Shown: in pieces, positions 37,389-45,535 of the stretch
Position numbering within the stretch: the stretch's first letter is position 1
Layout: each line of letters begins with the position of its first letter
Assembly: GCF_017877355.1 (NCBI RefSeq)
Contig: NZ_JAGIPR010000006.1
Coordinates: 186,001 to 250,000, forward strand
Length of the DNA: 64,000 bases
Origin: Chryseobacterium jejuense
Lineage (GTDB): Bacteria > Bacteroidota > Bacteroidia > Flavobacteriales > Weeksellaceae
Direction: 5' to 3'
Made by a program: the position numbers and the translations under genes
Notes under the pieces: model-generated
Seen by the model: only the letters and a program-made list of their open reading frames with translations
Told to the model about the DNA's origin: nothing
The model's database searches: none

Positions 37389-38750
37389 ATGAAAAAGATC
37401 GTAACTATATCATTATTGACTTTAGGAATAGCCTTTATATCAGGACAAACTAAGGAAGACTCTATACAGTTCAATAAAATTTCCACCGAAATTTTAAACA
37501 ACGGAAAAGGATATGAAGAACTTCGGGAACTCACTAAAAATATAGGTCACCGCCTGAGTGGTTCCGAAGCCTATGAAAAATCTGTACAATGGGCAGCACA
37601 AAAACTTCGTGATGCCGGAGCGGATAAAGTATGGCTTCAGGAAGTGATGATTCCGGTCTGGGAAAGAGGAAAAGAATCCTTGCATATCAAAACACCCAGC
37701 AGAAACTGGAAAAATATTAAAATGCTTTCTTTGGGAAATTCTGAAGGGACAAGCGGAAAAGATGTTTCAGGAGAGATCATCATGGTTAAATCCCTTGAAG
37801 AATATGACAGACTTCCTGCTGAAAAGGTAAAAGATAAGATTGTTTTCTTTAATTATCCTTTCAATCAGGGATATGTACAGACTTTTATTTCCTATCGGGA
37901 AGCAGGAGCCTATAGACGAACTGCAGCTTCTTTAACAGCTAAAAAAGGCGGTAAATTTGCGATTATCCGATCTCTTTCTTCAGCATTGGACGATGTTCCA
38001 CATACAGGAAATATGCGATATGAAGAAAGTATTGCCAAAGTACCGGCTATTACCATCGGAAATACGAGTGCAGAAGAACTGGAAGCCTTATTGAAAAATC
38101 AGAAAGTCACTGCAAAACTTAATTCCAACTGTGGAATGAAAGGTGAAAAGCTCTCCCACTCGGTAATTGGAGAAATTACAGGCAAAAAAGACCAAAATGT
38201 AATTGTAGTGGGCGGGCATCTGGATTCCTGGGATGTAGGAGAAGGTGCTCACGATGACGGTTCAGAAATCGTTCAGAGTATTGAAGTTTTAAGAACATTC
38301 AAAAAATTAGGAATACAGAACAACCATACTATCAGAGCAGTTTGTTTCGCCAATGAAGAAAACGGAACCAAAGGCGGAAAGCAATACGGAAAAACAGCAA
38401 AGGATAATAATGAAAAACATATTTTTGCCATAGAATCCGATGCAGGAGGCTTTTCTCCCCGCGGAATTTCCTTGGAAATGGATGATGTAAAAAGAAACCA
38501 AATCAAAAGATGGGGAAATCTATTTCTTCCTTATGGAGTTTATAACTTTGAAGGAAAATATTCCGGTTCGGATATTGCTCCATTGCATGAGATGGGAGTT
38601 CCAACAGCAGAACTCGTTCCGGAGCCACAACGTTATTTTGATATTCACCATACCGCAGAAGATACTTTTGAAAAAGTCAACCGCAGAGAATTACTTCTAG
38701 GCTCCACGGTGATGACACAACTTATTTATATGATTGATAAAAATTGGTAA
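37389..38750 (+). CDS. M28-type zinc peptidase paralogue 2
   Basis: The start at 37389 opens into a signal peptide (MKKIVTISLLTLGIAFISG) one base after the preceding stop. The 453-residue product is close to paralogue 3 and keeps the zinc set: GGHLDSWD, AHDDGS, ANEENG, SDAGGF and HHTAEDTF. One change stands out: after the DDG ligand it has DDGSEIVQS where paralogue 3 and the first copy have a small residue followed by Gly. These enzymes trim dipeptides or act as aminopeptidases in the periplasm. It is the middle gene of the tandem triplet. Confidence 0.9.
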   Translation: MKKIVTISLLTLGIAFISGQTKEDSIQFNKISTEILNNGKGYEELRELTKNIGHRLSGSEAYEKSVQWAAQKLRDAGADKVWLQEVMIPVWERGKESLHIKTPSRNWKNIKMLSLGNSEGTSGKDVSGEIIMVKSLEEYDRLPAEKVKDKIVFFNYPFNQGYVQTFISYREAGAYRRTAASLTAKKGGKFAIIRSLSSALDDVPHTGNMRYEESIAKVPAITIGNTSAEELEALLKNQKVTAKLNSNCGMKGEKLSHSVIGEITGKKDQNVIVVGGHLDSWDVGEGAHDDGSEIVQSIEVLRTFKKLGIQNNHTIRAVCFANEENGTKGGKQYGKTAKDNNEKHIFAIESDAGGFSPRGISLEMDDVKRNQIKRWGNLFLPYGVYNFEGKYSGSDIAPLHEMGVPTAELVPEPQRYFDIHHTAEDTFEKVNRRELLLGSTVMTQLIYMIDKNW

Positions 38751-38752
38751 CC

Positions 38753-40111
38753 ATGAAAAAGATATTAGGAACCTCACTATTATGCTTGGGAATGGCTGTT
38801 TTTGGCCAGACCAAAGAAGATTCAATACAATTCAGCAAGATCTCCCTTGAAGTTTTAAATAACGGAAAAGGATACAGTGATCTTCGTGAACTTACTAAAA
38901 ATATCGGCCACCGTTTAAGCGGTTCCGAAGCTTATGAAAAATCAGTACAATGGGCTGCACAGAAACTTCGTGATGCCGGAGCAGACAAAGTATGGCTCCA
39001 GGATGTGACGATTCCGGTTTGGGTAAGAGGAAAAGAATCTCTACACATTAAAACCTCCAACGGAAGCTGGAAAAGTCTTAAAATGCTTTCTTTGGGAAAT
39101 TCTGAAGGAACAAGCGGAAAAGATATTTCAGGGGAAATCATCATGGTAAAATCTATGGATGAATACAATAAGCTTTCTCCGGAACAGGTAAAAGATAAAA
39201 TTCTGTTCTTCAATTATGCTTTCAAACAATCATTCATAGAAACTTTTAAAGGATACGGTGACGCTGCCAAGTACAGAACAACAGCTGCTTCCTTAACCGC
39301 TAAAAAAGGCGGAAAATTTGCAATCATCCGCTCTCTTTCTTCAGCCTTTGATGATATTCCTCATACAGGAGCTATGCGTTATGAAGAAAACGTTTCTAAA
39401 ATTCCTGCTGTAGCGATCGGAAGTACCACTGCCGATGAACTGGAAGCTTTATTAAAGAATCAAAAAATCACGGCAAAACTTAATTCTAACTGCGGGATGA
39501 AAGGTGAGAAACTCTCCCACTCCGTGATTGGTGAAATTACAGGGAAGAAAGACCAGAGTGTTATTGTAGTGGGCGGACACCTTGATTCCTGGGATGTTGG
39601 CGAAGGTGCTCATGATGACGGCGCCGGAATCGTTCAGAGCATTGAAGTTCTGAGAACATTCAAAAAATTAGGAATACAGAATAACCACACCATCAGAGTC
39701 GTTTGTTTTGCCAATGAAGAAAATGGGGTAAAAGGTGGTATTCAATATGGTAAAACAGTAAAAGAAACCAATGAAAAGCACCTTTTTGCTATAGAATCAG
39801 ATGCCGGAGGTTTTGCGCCTAGAGGTATCGCTTTGGATATGGATGATGCTAAAAGGAAGCAAATTCAAAGCTGGTCAAAATTATTTCTGCCTTATGGAGT
39901 GTATAACTTTGAAGAAAAATTCTCAGGAACAGATCTTTATCCACTTCATGACATGGGAGTTCCAGCTGCTGAGCTAATGCCCGATTCTCAACGTTATTTT
40001 GACATTCACCACACGGAAGAAGACACTTTTGAAAAAGTTAACCGAAGAGAACTTTTATTAGGCTCTGTGGCCATGGCCCATATTATTTATATGATTGATA
40101 AAAACTGGTAG
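38753..40111 (+). CDS. M28-type zinc peptidase paralogue 3
   Basis: A 452-residue periplasmic peptidase starting MKKILGTSLLCLGMAVFG, two bases after the stop of paralogue 2. It carries the complete canonical metal set: GGHLDSWDVGEGAHDDGAG, ANEENG, SDAGGF and the final HHTEEDTF. It is about as long as human carboxypeptidase Q. The three-gene run with spacings of 1-2 bp points to recent tandem duplication and a single mRNA. The substrate is unknown. Confidence 0.92.
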   Translation: MKKILGTSLLCLGMAVFGQTKEDSIQFSKISLEVLNNGKGYSDLRELTKNIGHRLSGSEAYEKSVQWAAQKLRDAGADKVWLQDVTIPVWVRGKESLHIKTSNGSWKSLKMLSLGNSEGTSGKDISGEIIMVKSMDEYNKLSPEQVKDKILFFNYAFKQSFIETFKGYGDAAKYRTTAASLTAKKGGKFAIIRSLSSAFDDIPHTGAMRYEENVSKIPAVAIGSTTADELEALLKNQKITAKLNSNCGMKGEKLSHSVIGEITGKKDQSVIVVGGHLDSWDVGEGAHDDGAGIVQSIEVLRTFKKLGIQNNHTIRVVCFANEENGVKGGIQYGKTVKETNEKHLFAIESDAGGFAPRGIALDMDDAKRKQIQSWSKLFLPYGVYNFEEKFSGTDLYPLHDMGVPAAELMPDSQRYFDIHHTEEDTFEKVNRRELLLGSVAMAHIIYMIDKNW

Positions 40112-40136
40112 TGAAATACGAAGTTTGATATAAAAG

Positions 40137-40176
40137 AACCCATTAAGTCCTGATAAGATTTGGTGGGTTTTTCTTT
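40137..40176 (+). terminator. Possible terminator after the M28 triplet
   Basis: AACCCA and TGGGTT form a 6 bp stem closing a 21-base loop, followed by TTTCTTTTTT. The long loop makes it weak. Confidence 0.45.
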
Positions 40177-40277
40177 TTTAACACAAATACCACGAATGAT
40201 TTCACAAATGGCGCAATGTGATGGTATACAATGAATTTTAGAAAATTTCTTATTTAAAAGTTCTAACAATACCTTTA

Positions 40278-40361
40278 TCATTCCGTAGGGATCCAAATAA
40301 AGCTATTAAATATTGCCGTTGAGATTCTTACAGAAATCGAAGATTCGTAGTAGTCCATAAC
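40278..40361. repeat. Dispersed repeat family, copy A
   Basis: It begins ATCATTCCGTAGGGATCC, continues AAATAAAGCTATTAAATATT and ends AGATTCTTACAGAAATCGA with AGATTCGTAGTAG. About 84 bp, closely similar to the copy at 41024-41107 and sharing its right half with 29369-29460. Confidence 0.7.
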
Positions 40362-40396
40362 AAACTAAGTGTTATTCAAGGGTTAAGCATTTTGCA

Positions 40397-40897
40397 TCAA
40401 AAAGTATTTATTCTATACTTAATTTGACTTAGAAAATAATTCCAAGAATGTCTTATCCCACCTAACTCCCAATTTACATCAAACTTCCTACCTTCCAAGA
40501 AATAAGATGGAAGTGAAATTTTAGAATGAAACATAGGCTTCTCATCCTTTACAATCTTTAAATAATCAGATTCCAGGTTTGATTTTCTATAATATTGAAT
40601 TTCTATTATCGTTTCTTTTTTATTTGCTTTGAAAATATACAAAGTAACATCATAAAGATCCGAATACTCCCTATCCAAAATCTCAATAACGGAATCCAGC
40701 AAAAGTGGAGTTTTAGATTTATTTACTTTATTTCTGGCTTTCCTTTGCTCAAAAAAATTCGCTCCATCAAACTCATTAAAGTCAGACACTATAAAAACGT
40801 AATTAGGAGAGATCTTATTCCAACAATTTATCTTTGTCAACCGTTGAAGATTAACAATACAAGTTTCAATCTTTTCTTTTAAATTTTCTTTACTCAC
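40397..40897 (-). CDS. Hypothetical protein between repeats
   Basis: A 166-residue protein with no signal peptide or membrane segment. It alternates predicted helices and strands (YVFIVSDFNEFDGANFF, VTLYIFKANKKETIIEI) and is rich in Lys, Asn and aromatic residues. I recognise no family. It stands alone, flanked by copies of a dispersed repeat, which fits a poorly conserved accessory gene. Base composition is lower in GC than the neighbours, but the frame is intact and starts with a clear ATG. Confidence 0.5.
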   Translation of the reverse strand: MSKENLKEKIETCIVNLQRLTKINCWNKISPNYVFIVSDFNEFDGANFFEQRKARNKVNKSKTPLLLDSVIEILDREYSDLYDVTLYIFKANKKETIIEIQYYRKSNLESDYLKIVKDEKPMFHSKISLPSYFLEGRKFDVNWELGGIRHSWNYFLSQIKYRINTF

Positions 40898-41023
40898 TTC
40901 TCCAAAATTAAAGTTTTTTCAATATTTACAGATATTGAATATGATATTGAGATTCTTGCAGAATGACAAACCGCACGCTAAAAATTCAATAAAAAATAAA
41001 ATGAAACCCTAAAACGGTGTCTT

Positions 41024-41107
41024 GTCATTCCGTAGGAATCCAAATAAAGCTATTGAATATTACTGCTAAGATTCTTACAGAAATCGAAGATTCGACGTAA
41101 TCAATGA
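41024..41107. repeat. Dispersed repeat family, copy B
   Basis: It begins GTCATTCCGTAGGAATCC, includes AAATAAAGCTATTGAATATT and ends CAGAAATCGAAGATTCGACG followed by TAATCAATG. It matches copy A at most positions, about 750 bp away in the same orientation. Confidence 0.75.
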
Positions 41108-41363
41108 AATATCTTTATCTATTTTCATAATATTACAAGACAGCTAAAAAAATCTGCTTAATCTGAATAATCTGCGAGAGATTATCTCTAAAAAATATAA
41201 AAAAAACTCCATCCTGCTTGTAAAAATCTATTATTTTTCAATTTTAAGAATTTTACAATTAAAAATAATTTTTCTTTGTTTAAGGAAATAACCACCATAA
41301 AACACTGAAAAACAACAAAATAAAACAACCTAATCTCACCTGTTAATCGTGAATTTATCACTT

Positions 41364-41379
41364 TGGCATGAAATTGGCA
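41364..41379 (+). promoter_or_regulatory. Sigma-54-like -24/-12 promoter
   Basis: TGGCATGAAATTGGCA has GG and GC doublets at the exact 10-base spacing of sigma-54 promoters (consensus TGGCAYR-N4-TTGCW) with one mismatch at the -12 element. It is also a direct repeat of TTGGCATG. The predicted start is near 41390. Confidence 0.5.
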
Positions 41380-41389
41380 TGTCCATTTG

Positions 41390-41497
41390 TGAGAAAAAAA
41401 TTAAAAAAGCACTAAGGATGAGAAAAAAGGTTTTCTGTGGATTTTCAGTTTTCCACTGATTCAAAGTTCATATCTTGTATATGAATCCTTTTTTTTC
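41390..41497 (+). ncRNA. Candidate small RNA with intrinsic terminator
   Basis: From the predicted start the ~108-base transcript holds a hairpin GTGGA/TCCAC (41437-41456) and ends at TTCATAT-CTTGT-ATATGAA (41467-41485) followed by TCC and eight T (41489-41496). It has no reading frame of note. Promoter, size and terminator together suggest a small RNA; alternatively it is a leader of the gene at 41778 with attenuation. Confidence 0.4.
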
Positions 41498-41512
41498 TAC
41501 GATGCCGTAAAA

Positions 41513-41733
41513 GATACGGGAATGCGATTAATTAACCCTGCGGTTGATTTTTCACAGCAGATTTATGCCCCGTATCTAACTGGTATCATCAATAAACCCG
41601 TGAGTCATTTATTGATTCAAAAATGATTATTTATCCCGGACTTCAGAGCCCGGTATCATAATATTGAATAAACGGCAAAGTTATCATGAACCTTAGCCCA
41701 GTAAAGAAGTATGCTTTCTTTATACCATGATAA
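41513..41733 (+). other. Densely structured non-coding block upstream of small membrane protein
   Basis: Stems visible in order: GATACGGG (41513-41520) with CCCGTATC (41569-41576), enclosing AATTAACC/GGTTGATT (41530-41549) that is followed by TTTT; ATCAATAAA with TTTATTGAT (41588-41616); CCGG/CCGG around 41637-41653; and TTATCATG with CATGATAA (41681-41733) enclosing AAAGAA/TTCTTT. No credible gene is present. This looks like a regulatory leader or structured RNA. The stretch 40898-41340 before it holds only a repeat copy and AT-rich DNA. Confidence 0.5.
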
Positions 41734-41777
41734 TTATACCTGCTTTATTCACAATTAATTAAAGTATAACCCTTAAA

Positions 41778-42032
41778 ATGTTAGTAATGATGAGAGCCTT
41801 TTTTGAAATGATTTTTAAGAGAAATGAAGACGCTGCAAAAATGCATATCTGGAGCCTGTTATTGGTCCTGAGTTTTGCTGCTTTTTCTGTACTGGTGTAC
41901 AGTTCAAAACCAAGTTTTAATAGCTTAATCGTATATCTTACCGCCTTTGCCGCTTATATCGGCTTTGGTCTTGTATTCATCAGTTCCCTTGCAGGAACAG
42001 GAATGAAGAAAGGATCCGGTAGAAACATATAA
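41778..42032 (+). CDS. Small membrane protein of unknown function
   Basis: An 84-residue protein with two hydrophobic segments (about 27-44 and 51-70) and a basic C-terminal tail KKGSGRNI. The first ATG is used here; in-frame ATGs at codons 4 and 5 are possible. No family is recognised. It is preceded by an unusually structured 400 bp leader and closed by a strong terminator, so it appears to be a self-contained, tightly controlled unit. Confidence 0.65.
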   Translation: MLVMMRAFFEMIFKRNEDAAKMHIWSLLLVLSFAAFSVLVYSSKPSFNSLIVYLTAFAAYIGFGLVFISSLAGTGMKKGSGRNI

Positions 42033-42056
42033 CTTTTATTTCACTCTTTTACTGAA

Positions 42057-42087
42057 AAACCGCCCTTTTATTAAGGGCGGTTTTTTT
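42057..42087 (+). terminator. Rho-independent terminator of the small membrane protein gene
   Basis: AAACCGCCCTT and AAGGGCGGTTT form an 11 bp stem with loop TTATT, followed by TTTT. Confidence 0.93.
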
Positions 42088-42114
42088 ACACTGCTTTTTC
42101 TACCATTTCACAGA

Positions 42115-42336
42115 TTATTCTTTGAAAATATCTTTCATCATCTTCTCAAGAAATTGGGTAGTTTCTTCCTCTACCATTTTCTCAGATTTTGCTACTAATT
42201 CGGCGTGAAAAGGTTGACAACAGGCTTTAATTCCAAATCCATCATCTGTTTTTACAAATTCCGGATGTAAGTTATGCTCTTTACAAACTTCAGCCTCTAT
42301 TTCCTGTTTTATTAAATCGTAATTAAGATCAAACAT
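42115..42336 (-). CDS. Small conserved-looking acidic protein
   Basis: I choose the start at 42336 (MFDLNYDLIKQEIEAEVC) because the upstream codons are Lys/Leu-rich and cross the neighbour's terminator region. The 73-residue product is mostly helical, contains a Cys-Cys pair (KACCQPFHAELV) and ends in KMMKDIFKE. No family is recognised. It is convergent with the small membrane protein gene and lies downstream of the PPIase terminator. Confidence 0.55.
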   Translation of the reverse strand: MFDLNYDLIKQEIEAEVCKEHNLHPEFVKTDDGFGIKACCQPFHAELVAKSEKMVEEETTQFLEKMMKDIFKE

Positions 42337-42432
42337 ATTTTCTATTTTTATTTCATGGGTGAGGGATAAAGATAGGAATAATTTGTTTTTACACAACATC
42401 CGTATTTCTACGGGACTTTTATAGAAAACAAA

Positions 42433-42459
42433 AAAGCCGCCCCTTCCGGGACGGCTTTC
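42433..42459 (-). terminator. Rho-independent terminator of the PPIase gene
   Basis: AAAGCCG-CCCC and GGGA-CGGCTTT pair around TTCC; on the minus strand a TTTTTTG run follows. It lies 18 bp after the PPIase stop. Confidence 0.88.
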
Positions 42460-42476
42460 ATATCTTAAAGATTCAA

Positions 42477-43592
42477 TTATTTTACTTTTACAAGCTCAAC
42501 ATCGAAAACTAACCAAGAGTTTGGTGGAATAACTCCTCCTGCTCCTCTTTCTCCATAACCCATTGCTGGCGGGATCAATAAAGTAGCAGTTTCTCCTTCT
42601 TTCAATAACAGGATTCCTTCATCCCATCCTTTGATTACTCTTCCCATTCCGATTGGAATATCGATTGGCTCATTTCTCTTGAATGAAGAATCGAATTCAG
42701 TTCCGTCTACTAATTTTCCTGCATAGTGTACAGAAACGTTATCACCAGCCTTTGGAGCTTTCCCTTCAGCAGTTTTAGTGATTTTATAGTAAAGACCTGA
42801 TTCAGTTTTTTGCATTCCAGCTTTTAAGCTTTCAACTAATTTTTCCTGGTTTGCTTTGAATTCTTCTTCTTTTTTCTTCTTTTCAGCTTCTTCTTTAGCG
42901 ATGAAAGCTTTATTGTTTTCTGCGATTTTAGCTTTTCCTTCGTTGAAAGTTTTAGCTGCATCGTAGTTTTTGTACTCGTCTCCTTTACCGAAAATAGAAA
43001 CTTTTTCTAAAACGATATCTGTCTTAGGCTTATCCTGAGCTCCTTTTTCAACATTAGCGATGGCATCAATAACATCGTTACCTTTTACAACTTTCCCGAA
43101 GATCGTGTGTCTTCCGTCTAACCAAGGTGTAGCTACTTCAGTAATAAAGAACTGAGACCCGTTTGTGTTTGGTCCGGAGTTCGCCATAGAAAGAATACCT
43201 TTTCCTGTATGCTTAAGGTCGTTTCTTTCATCCTCGAATTTATATCCAGGATCTCCCATTCCTGTTCCTTGAGGATCACCTCCCTGGATCATGAAATCTT
43301 TGATTACTCTGTGGAAAATAGTTCCGTCATAGTAAGGAACTCCCTTAGCCTTAGCTTTGTTATCGATTTTTCCTTCTGCAAGACCGATAAAGTTGGCTAC
43401 AGTTACTGGTGCTTTCTTGTCCTCAAACTTTACAATCAGGTTACCTTTTGTAGTTTGAAGATTGGCATAAAGTCCGTCATTAAGACCTTCGTAAGTTTCT
43501 TTGTCTACGTTCATTTTTTTATAAATTGGGGTACAACTCATCAGCGAAACACTTGCCGCTGCCAGAATTATATTCTTGTTAAACAATTTCAT
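42477..43592 (-). CDS. Cyclophilin-FKBP fusion peptidyl-prolyl isomerase lipoprotein
   Basis: A 371-residue lipoprotein (lipobox SLMSC) with two unrelated prolyl isomerase domains in one chain. Residues about 40-205 are a cyclophilin (FHRVIKDFMIQGGDPQGTG, GSQFFITEVATPWLDGRHT). A charged Glu/Lys coiled linker (about 215-260) leads to an FKBP domain (GDNVSVHYAGKLVDGTEFDS, VIKGWDEGILLLKEGE, IPPAMGYGERGAGGVIPPNS). It acts in the periplasm on folding of exported proteins. It follows the GldI-like gene by 3 bp, so two isomerase lipoproteins are made together. Confidence 0.93.
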   Translation of the reverse strand: MKLFNKNIILAAASVSLMSCTPIYKKMNVDKETYEGLNDGLYANLQTTKGNLIVKFEDKKAPVTVANFIGLAEGKIDNKAKAKGVPYYDGTIFHRVIKDFMIQGGDPQGTGMGDPGYKFEDERNDLKHTGKGILSMANSGPNTNGSQFFITEVATPWLDGRHTIFGKVVKGNDVIDAIANVEKGAQDKPKTDIVLEKVSIFGKGDEYKNYDAAKTFNEGKAKIAENNKAFIAKEEAEKKKKEEEFKANQEKLVESLKAGMQKTESGLYYKITKTAEGKAPKAGDNVSVHYAGKLVDGTEFDSSFKRNEPIDIPIGMGRVIKGWDEGILLLKEGETATLLIPPAMGYGERGAGGVIPPNSWLVFDVELVKVK

Positions 43593-43595
43593 GTA

Positions 43596-44108
43596 TTATA
43601 AAGCTTTTAATTTTATGATTAATGGTATATCGTTGTCTATTTTCTTTTCGTCTCCAAAAGTTCCATAAGCCAAAGAAGACGGCACCAAAAGCGTCACTTC
43701 CTCTCCATCATGTATAAAACGCAAAGCATTTTCCACCGCTTTCAGTTCATCAAAATGCCCAAACTTGGCATCTCTTCTTTCAAAAGGCTTATCATATATT
43801 TTAGTCTGGTCAAAATCATACAATTCATAAGAATAAGAAATCAGCGTATTATCTGCTCTTCTTTCTCTACGGTCAAAACCATCCGCTGTAACCCAATAAT
43901 TAAGCTGCGTTGGATAAAACTTTATGCTTTGTCCATTAATCCAATCCTGAATCTGACCTCTTTCGATGGTATTCAGATTTTTCATTCTGTTTTTAGAAAC
44001 ATCCAAATCTTTTTGGCTTAAAACACCGCCTACAGGTAGATGTACCGTCTGGGTATTTCTGTTGCAGCTCAACAGACTTATAGCTGATATGAAGAGTAAT
44101 TTTTTCAT
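43596..44108 (-). CDS. gldI: GldI-like FKBP peptidyl-prolyl isomerase lipoprotein
   Basis: A 170-residue lipoprotein with lipobox ISLLSC and a C-terminal FKBP-like domain (FHDGEEVTLLVPSSLAYGT ... NDIPLIIKLKAL, allowing for the first residue) preceded by the family's long strand region ISYSYELYDFDQTKIYD. GldI is a lipoprotein needed for gliding and T9SS function in Flavobacterium; genes of this type are also kept in non-gliding relatives, where they serve T9SS folding. The assignment to GldI rests on domain order and size. It precedes the cyclophilin-FKBP gene. Confidence 0.8.
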   Translation of the reverse strand: MKKLLFISAISLLSCNRNTQTVHLPVGGVLSQKDLDVSKNRMKNLNTIERGQIQDWINGQSIKFYPTQLNYWVTADGFDRRERRADNTLISYSYELYDFDQTKIYDKPFERRDAKFGHFDELKAVENALRFIHDGEEVTLLVPSSLAYGTFGDEKKIDNDIPLIIKLKAL

Positions 44109-44331
44109 AAACTTTTGCGAAAATACACATTTCGTGAATCAATTACAAAACTTGATGGAGAAATGTATCAATGTATTATTCGGCAATATAACAATAATGT
44201 CTAAAATAATATTTAAACCATTAAGACAGATTTAAGTTTTTAAGAAAATTAAGATAGCTTCGCTTTAAAATAGCTTTAACTATTATATTGACTTCCTTAG
44301 CTTTCAGATGAGTAAAAAATTGGTTTAAAAT

Positions 44332-44360
44332 AGAAAAGCCAGGACAATTCCCGGCTTTCT
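44332..44360 (-). terminator. Rho-independent terminator of ilvE
   Basis: AAAGCCAGGA and TCCCGGCTTT form a 10 bp stem with loop CAAT; on the minus strand it is followed by TCTATTTT, 20 bp beyond the ilvE stop. Confidence 0.85.
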
Positions 44361-44379
44361 ATATGTAGTTAAAATACTA

Positions 44380-45450
44380 TTAAACTGTTTCAAGTGCATG
44401 GTCTACAACCACTCTCCATCCGAATGGATCTTCAGAAAGGTTGGTTTGAAGGTCTACTAAATCTTTCTTAAGGATTGCTGCATAGCTTTCTTCGTCTGAT
44501 AATCTTGGAAGTGCTAATTTCTCTCCTTCATATCCTAAAGCCTGGAACTGAGTGGTTACCACTGCGGTTCCTACTCCCCATACTTCTTTAAGCTCTCCTT
44601 TTTTCAAAGCTTCAATGACTGTTTTTACTGCAATTGGTTCAACTTTTACCTCGATTCCTCTTTTCTTAGCTAACTGAAGGAAACTGTCTCTTGTCACTCC
44701 GTCAAGGATTTTTTCAGATGTTGGTGGAGTATAGATGGTATCGTTAATTCTTACAAATACATTCATAGTACCACTCTCTTCGAAATACTCGTGAGTTGCA
44801 TCATCAGTCCAGATAATTTGCTCATATCCTTCTTCAATAGCTAATTGAGTTGGGTAGAAAGAAGCTGCATAGTTACCCGCTGCTTTAGCAGAACCTACTC
44901 CACCGTTTGCTGCTCTTGAATAGTGGTCAGAGATTTTTACAGATACAGGCTCTGAATAATAGCTCTTTGCTGGTGTTGCTACAATAGCAAACATATATTT
45001 TTCAGAAACTCTTGCTTTTAAAGCTTCTTCTGTTGCGAAAATCAATGGTCTGATATATAAAGACATTCCTTCTCCTTGAGGGATCCAGTCTCTGTCGATA
45101 TCTACTAATGCTTTTAATCCGTCTAAAAACATTTCCTCAGTCACCTCAGGCATTGCAAGACGCTTCGCTGACTTGTTGATACGTTCAAAATTCTTTTCAG
45201 GCCTGAAAAGGAAAACCTGCCCATCTTTGTCTTTATAGGCTTTCATACCTTCAAAACAAGCTTGTCCATAGTTTACTCCCATCATGGCAGGTGTAAATGG
45301 TATGGGACCGTAAGGAACTAATTTCACATCCCCCCATTTTCCGTTTTCGTACTCACATATAATCATATGATCTATGAAGGTACCACCAAATGAAAAATTG
45401 TTAGGGTCAAATGTAGAAATTCTGGAGTTTTCAGTTTTTTGAATTATCAT
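44380..45450 (-). CDS. ilvE: Branched-chain amino acid aminotransferase
   Basis: A 356-residue class IV PLP aminotransferase of the long (eukaryote-like) BCAT group. Landmarks are GQACFEGMKAYKDKDG, the Arg-rich LYIRPLIFATEE, the lysine in VGSAKAAGNYAASF, and GTMNVFVRIND with GVTRDSFLQLAK. It interconverts leucine, isoleucine and valine with their oxo acids. On the minus strand a TAAATTTG element at 45476-45483 (about 26 bp upstream) is a candidate -7. It is divergent from mnmD. Confidence 0.95.
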   Translation of the reverse strand: MIIQKTENSRISTFDPNNFSFGGTFIDHMIICEYENGKWGDVKLVPYGPIPFTPAMMGVNYGQACFEGMKAYKDKDGQVFLFRPEKNFERINKSAKRLAMPEVTEEMFLDGLKALVDIDRDWIPQGEGMSLYIRPLIFATEEALKARVSEKYMFAIVATPAKSYYSEPVSVKISDHYSRAANGGVGSAKAAGNYAASFYPTQLAIEEGYEQIIWTDDATHEYFEESGTMNVFVRINDTIYTPPTSEKILDGVTRDSFLQLAKKRGIEVKVEPIAVKTVIEALKKGELKEVWGVGTAVVTTQFQALGYEGEKLALPRLSDEESYAAILKKDLVDLQTNLSEDPFGWRVVVDHALETV

Positions 45451-45514
45451 TTTTTAAAATTTTTACGATGTTCTACAAATTTAACATAATTTTCTAAATA
45501 TAAAAATTTTAGAG

Positions 45515-45522
45515 TAAATTTG
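45515..45522 (+). promoter_or_regulatory. Candidate -7 element of mnmD
   Basis: TAAATTTG matches TAnnTTTG and lies only 13 bp before the proposed TTG start, which would leave a leader of a few bases. No TTG is found at -33. Confidence 0.4.
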
Positions 45523-45535
45523 ACAAAAAATTAGC

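Noticed and set aside
41390..41777. tmRNA, RNase P RNA or SRP RNA
   Set aside because: None of the conserved core sequences of these RNAs was seen in the structured block.
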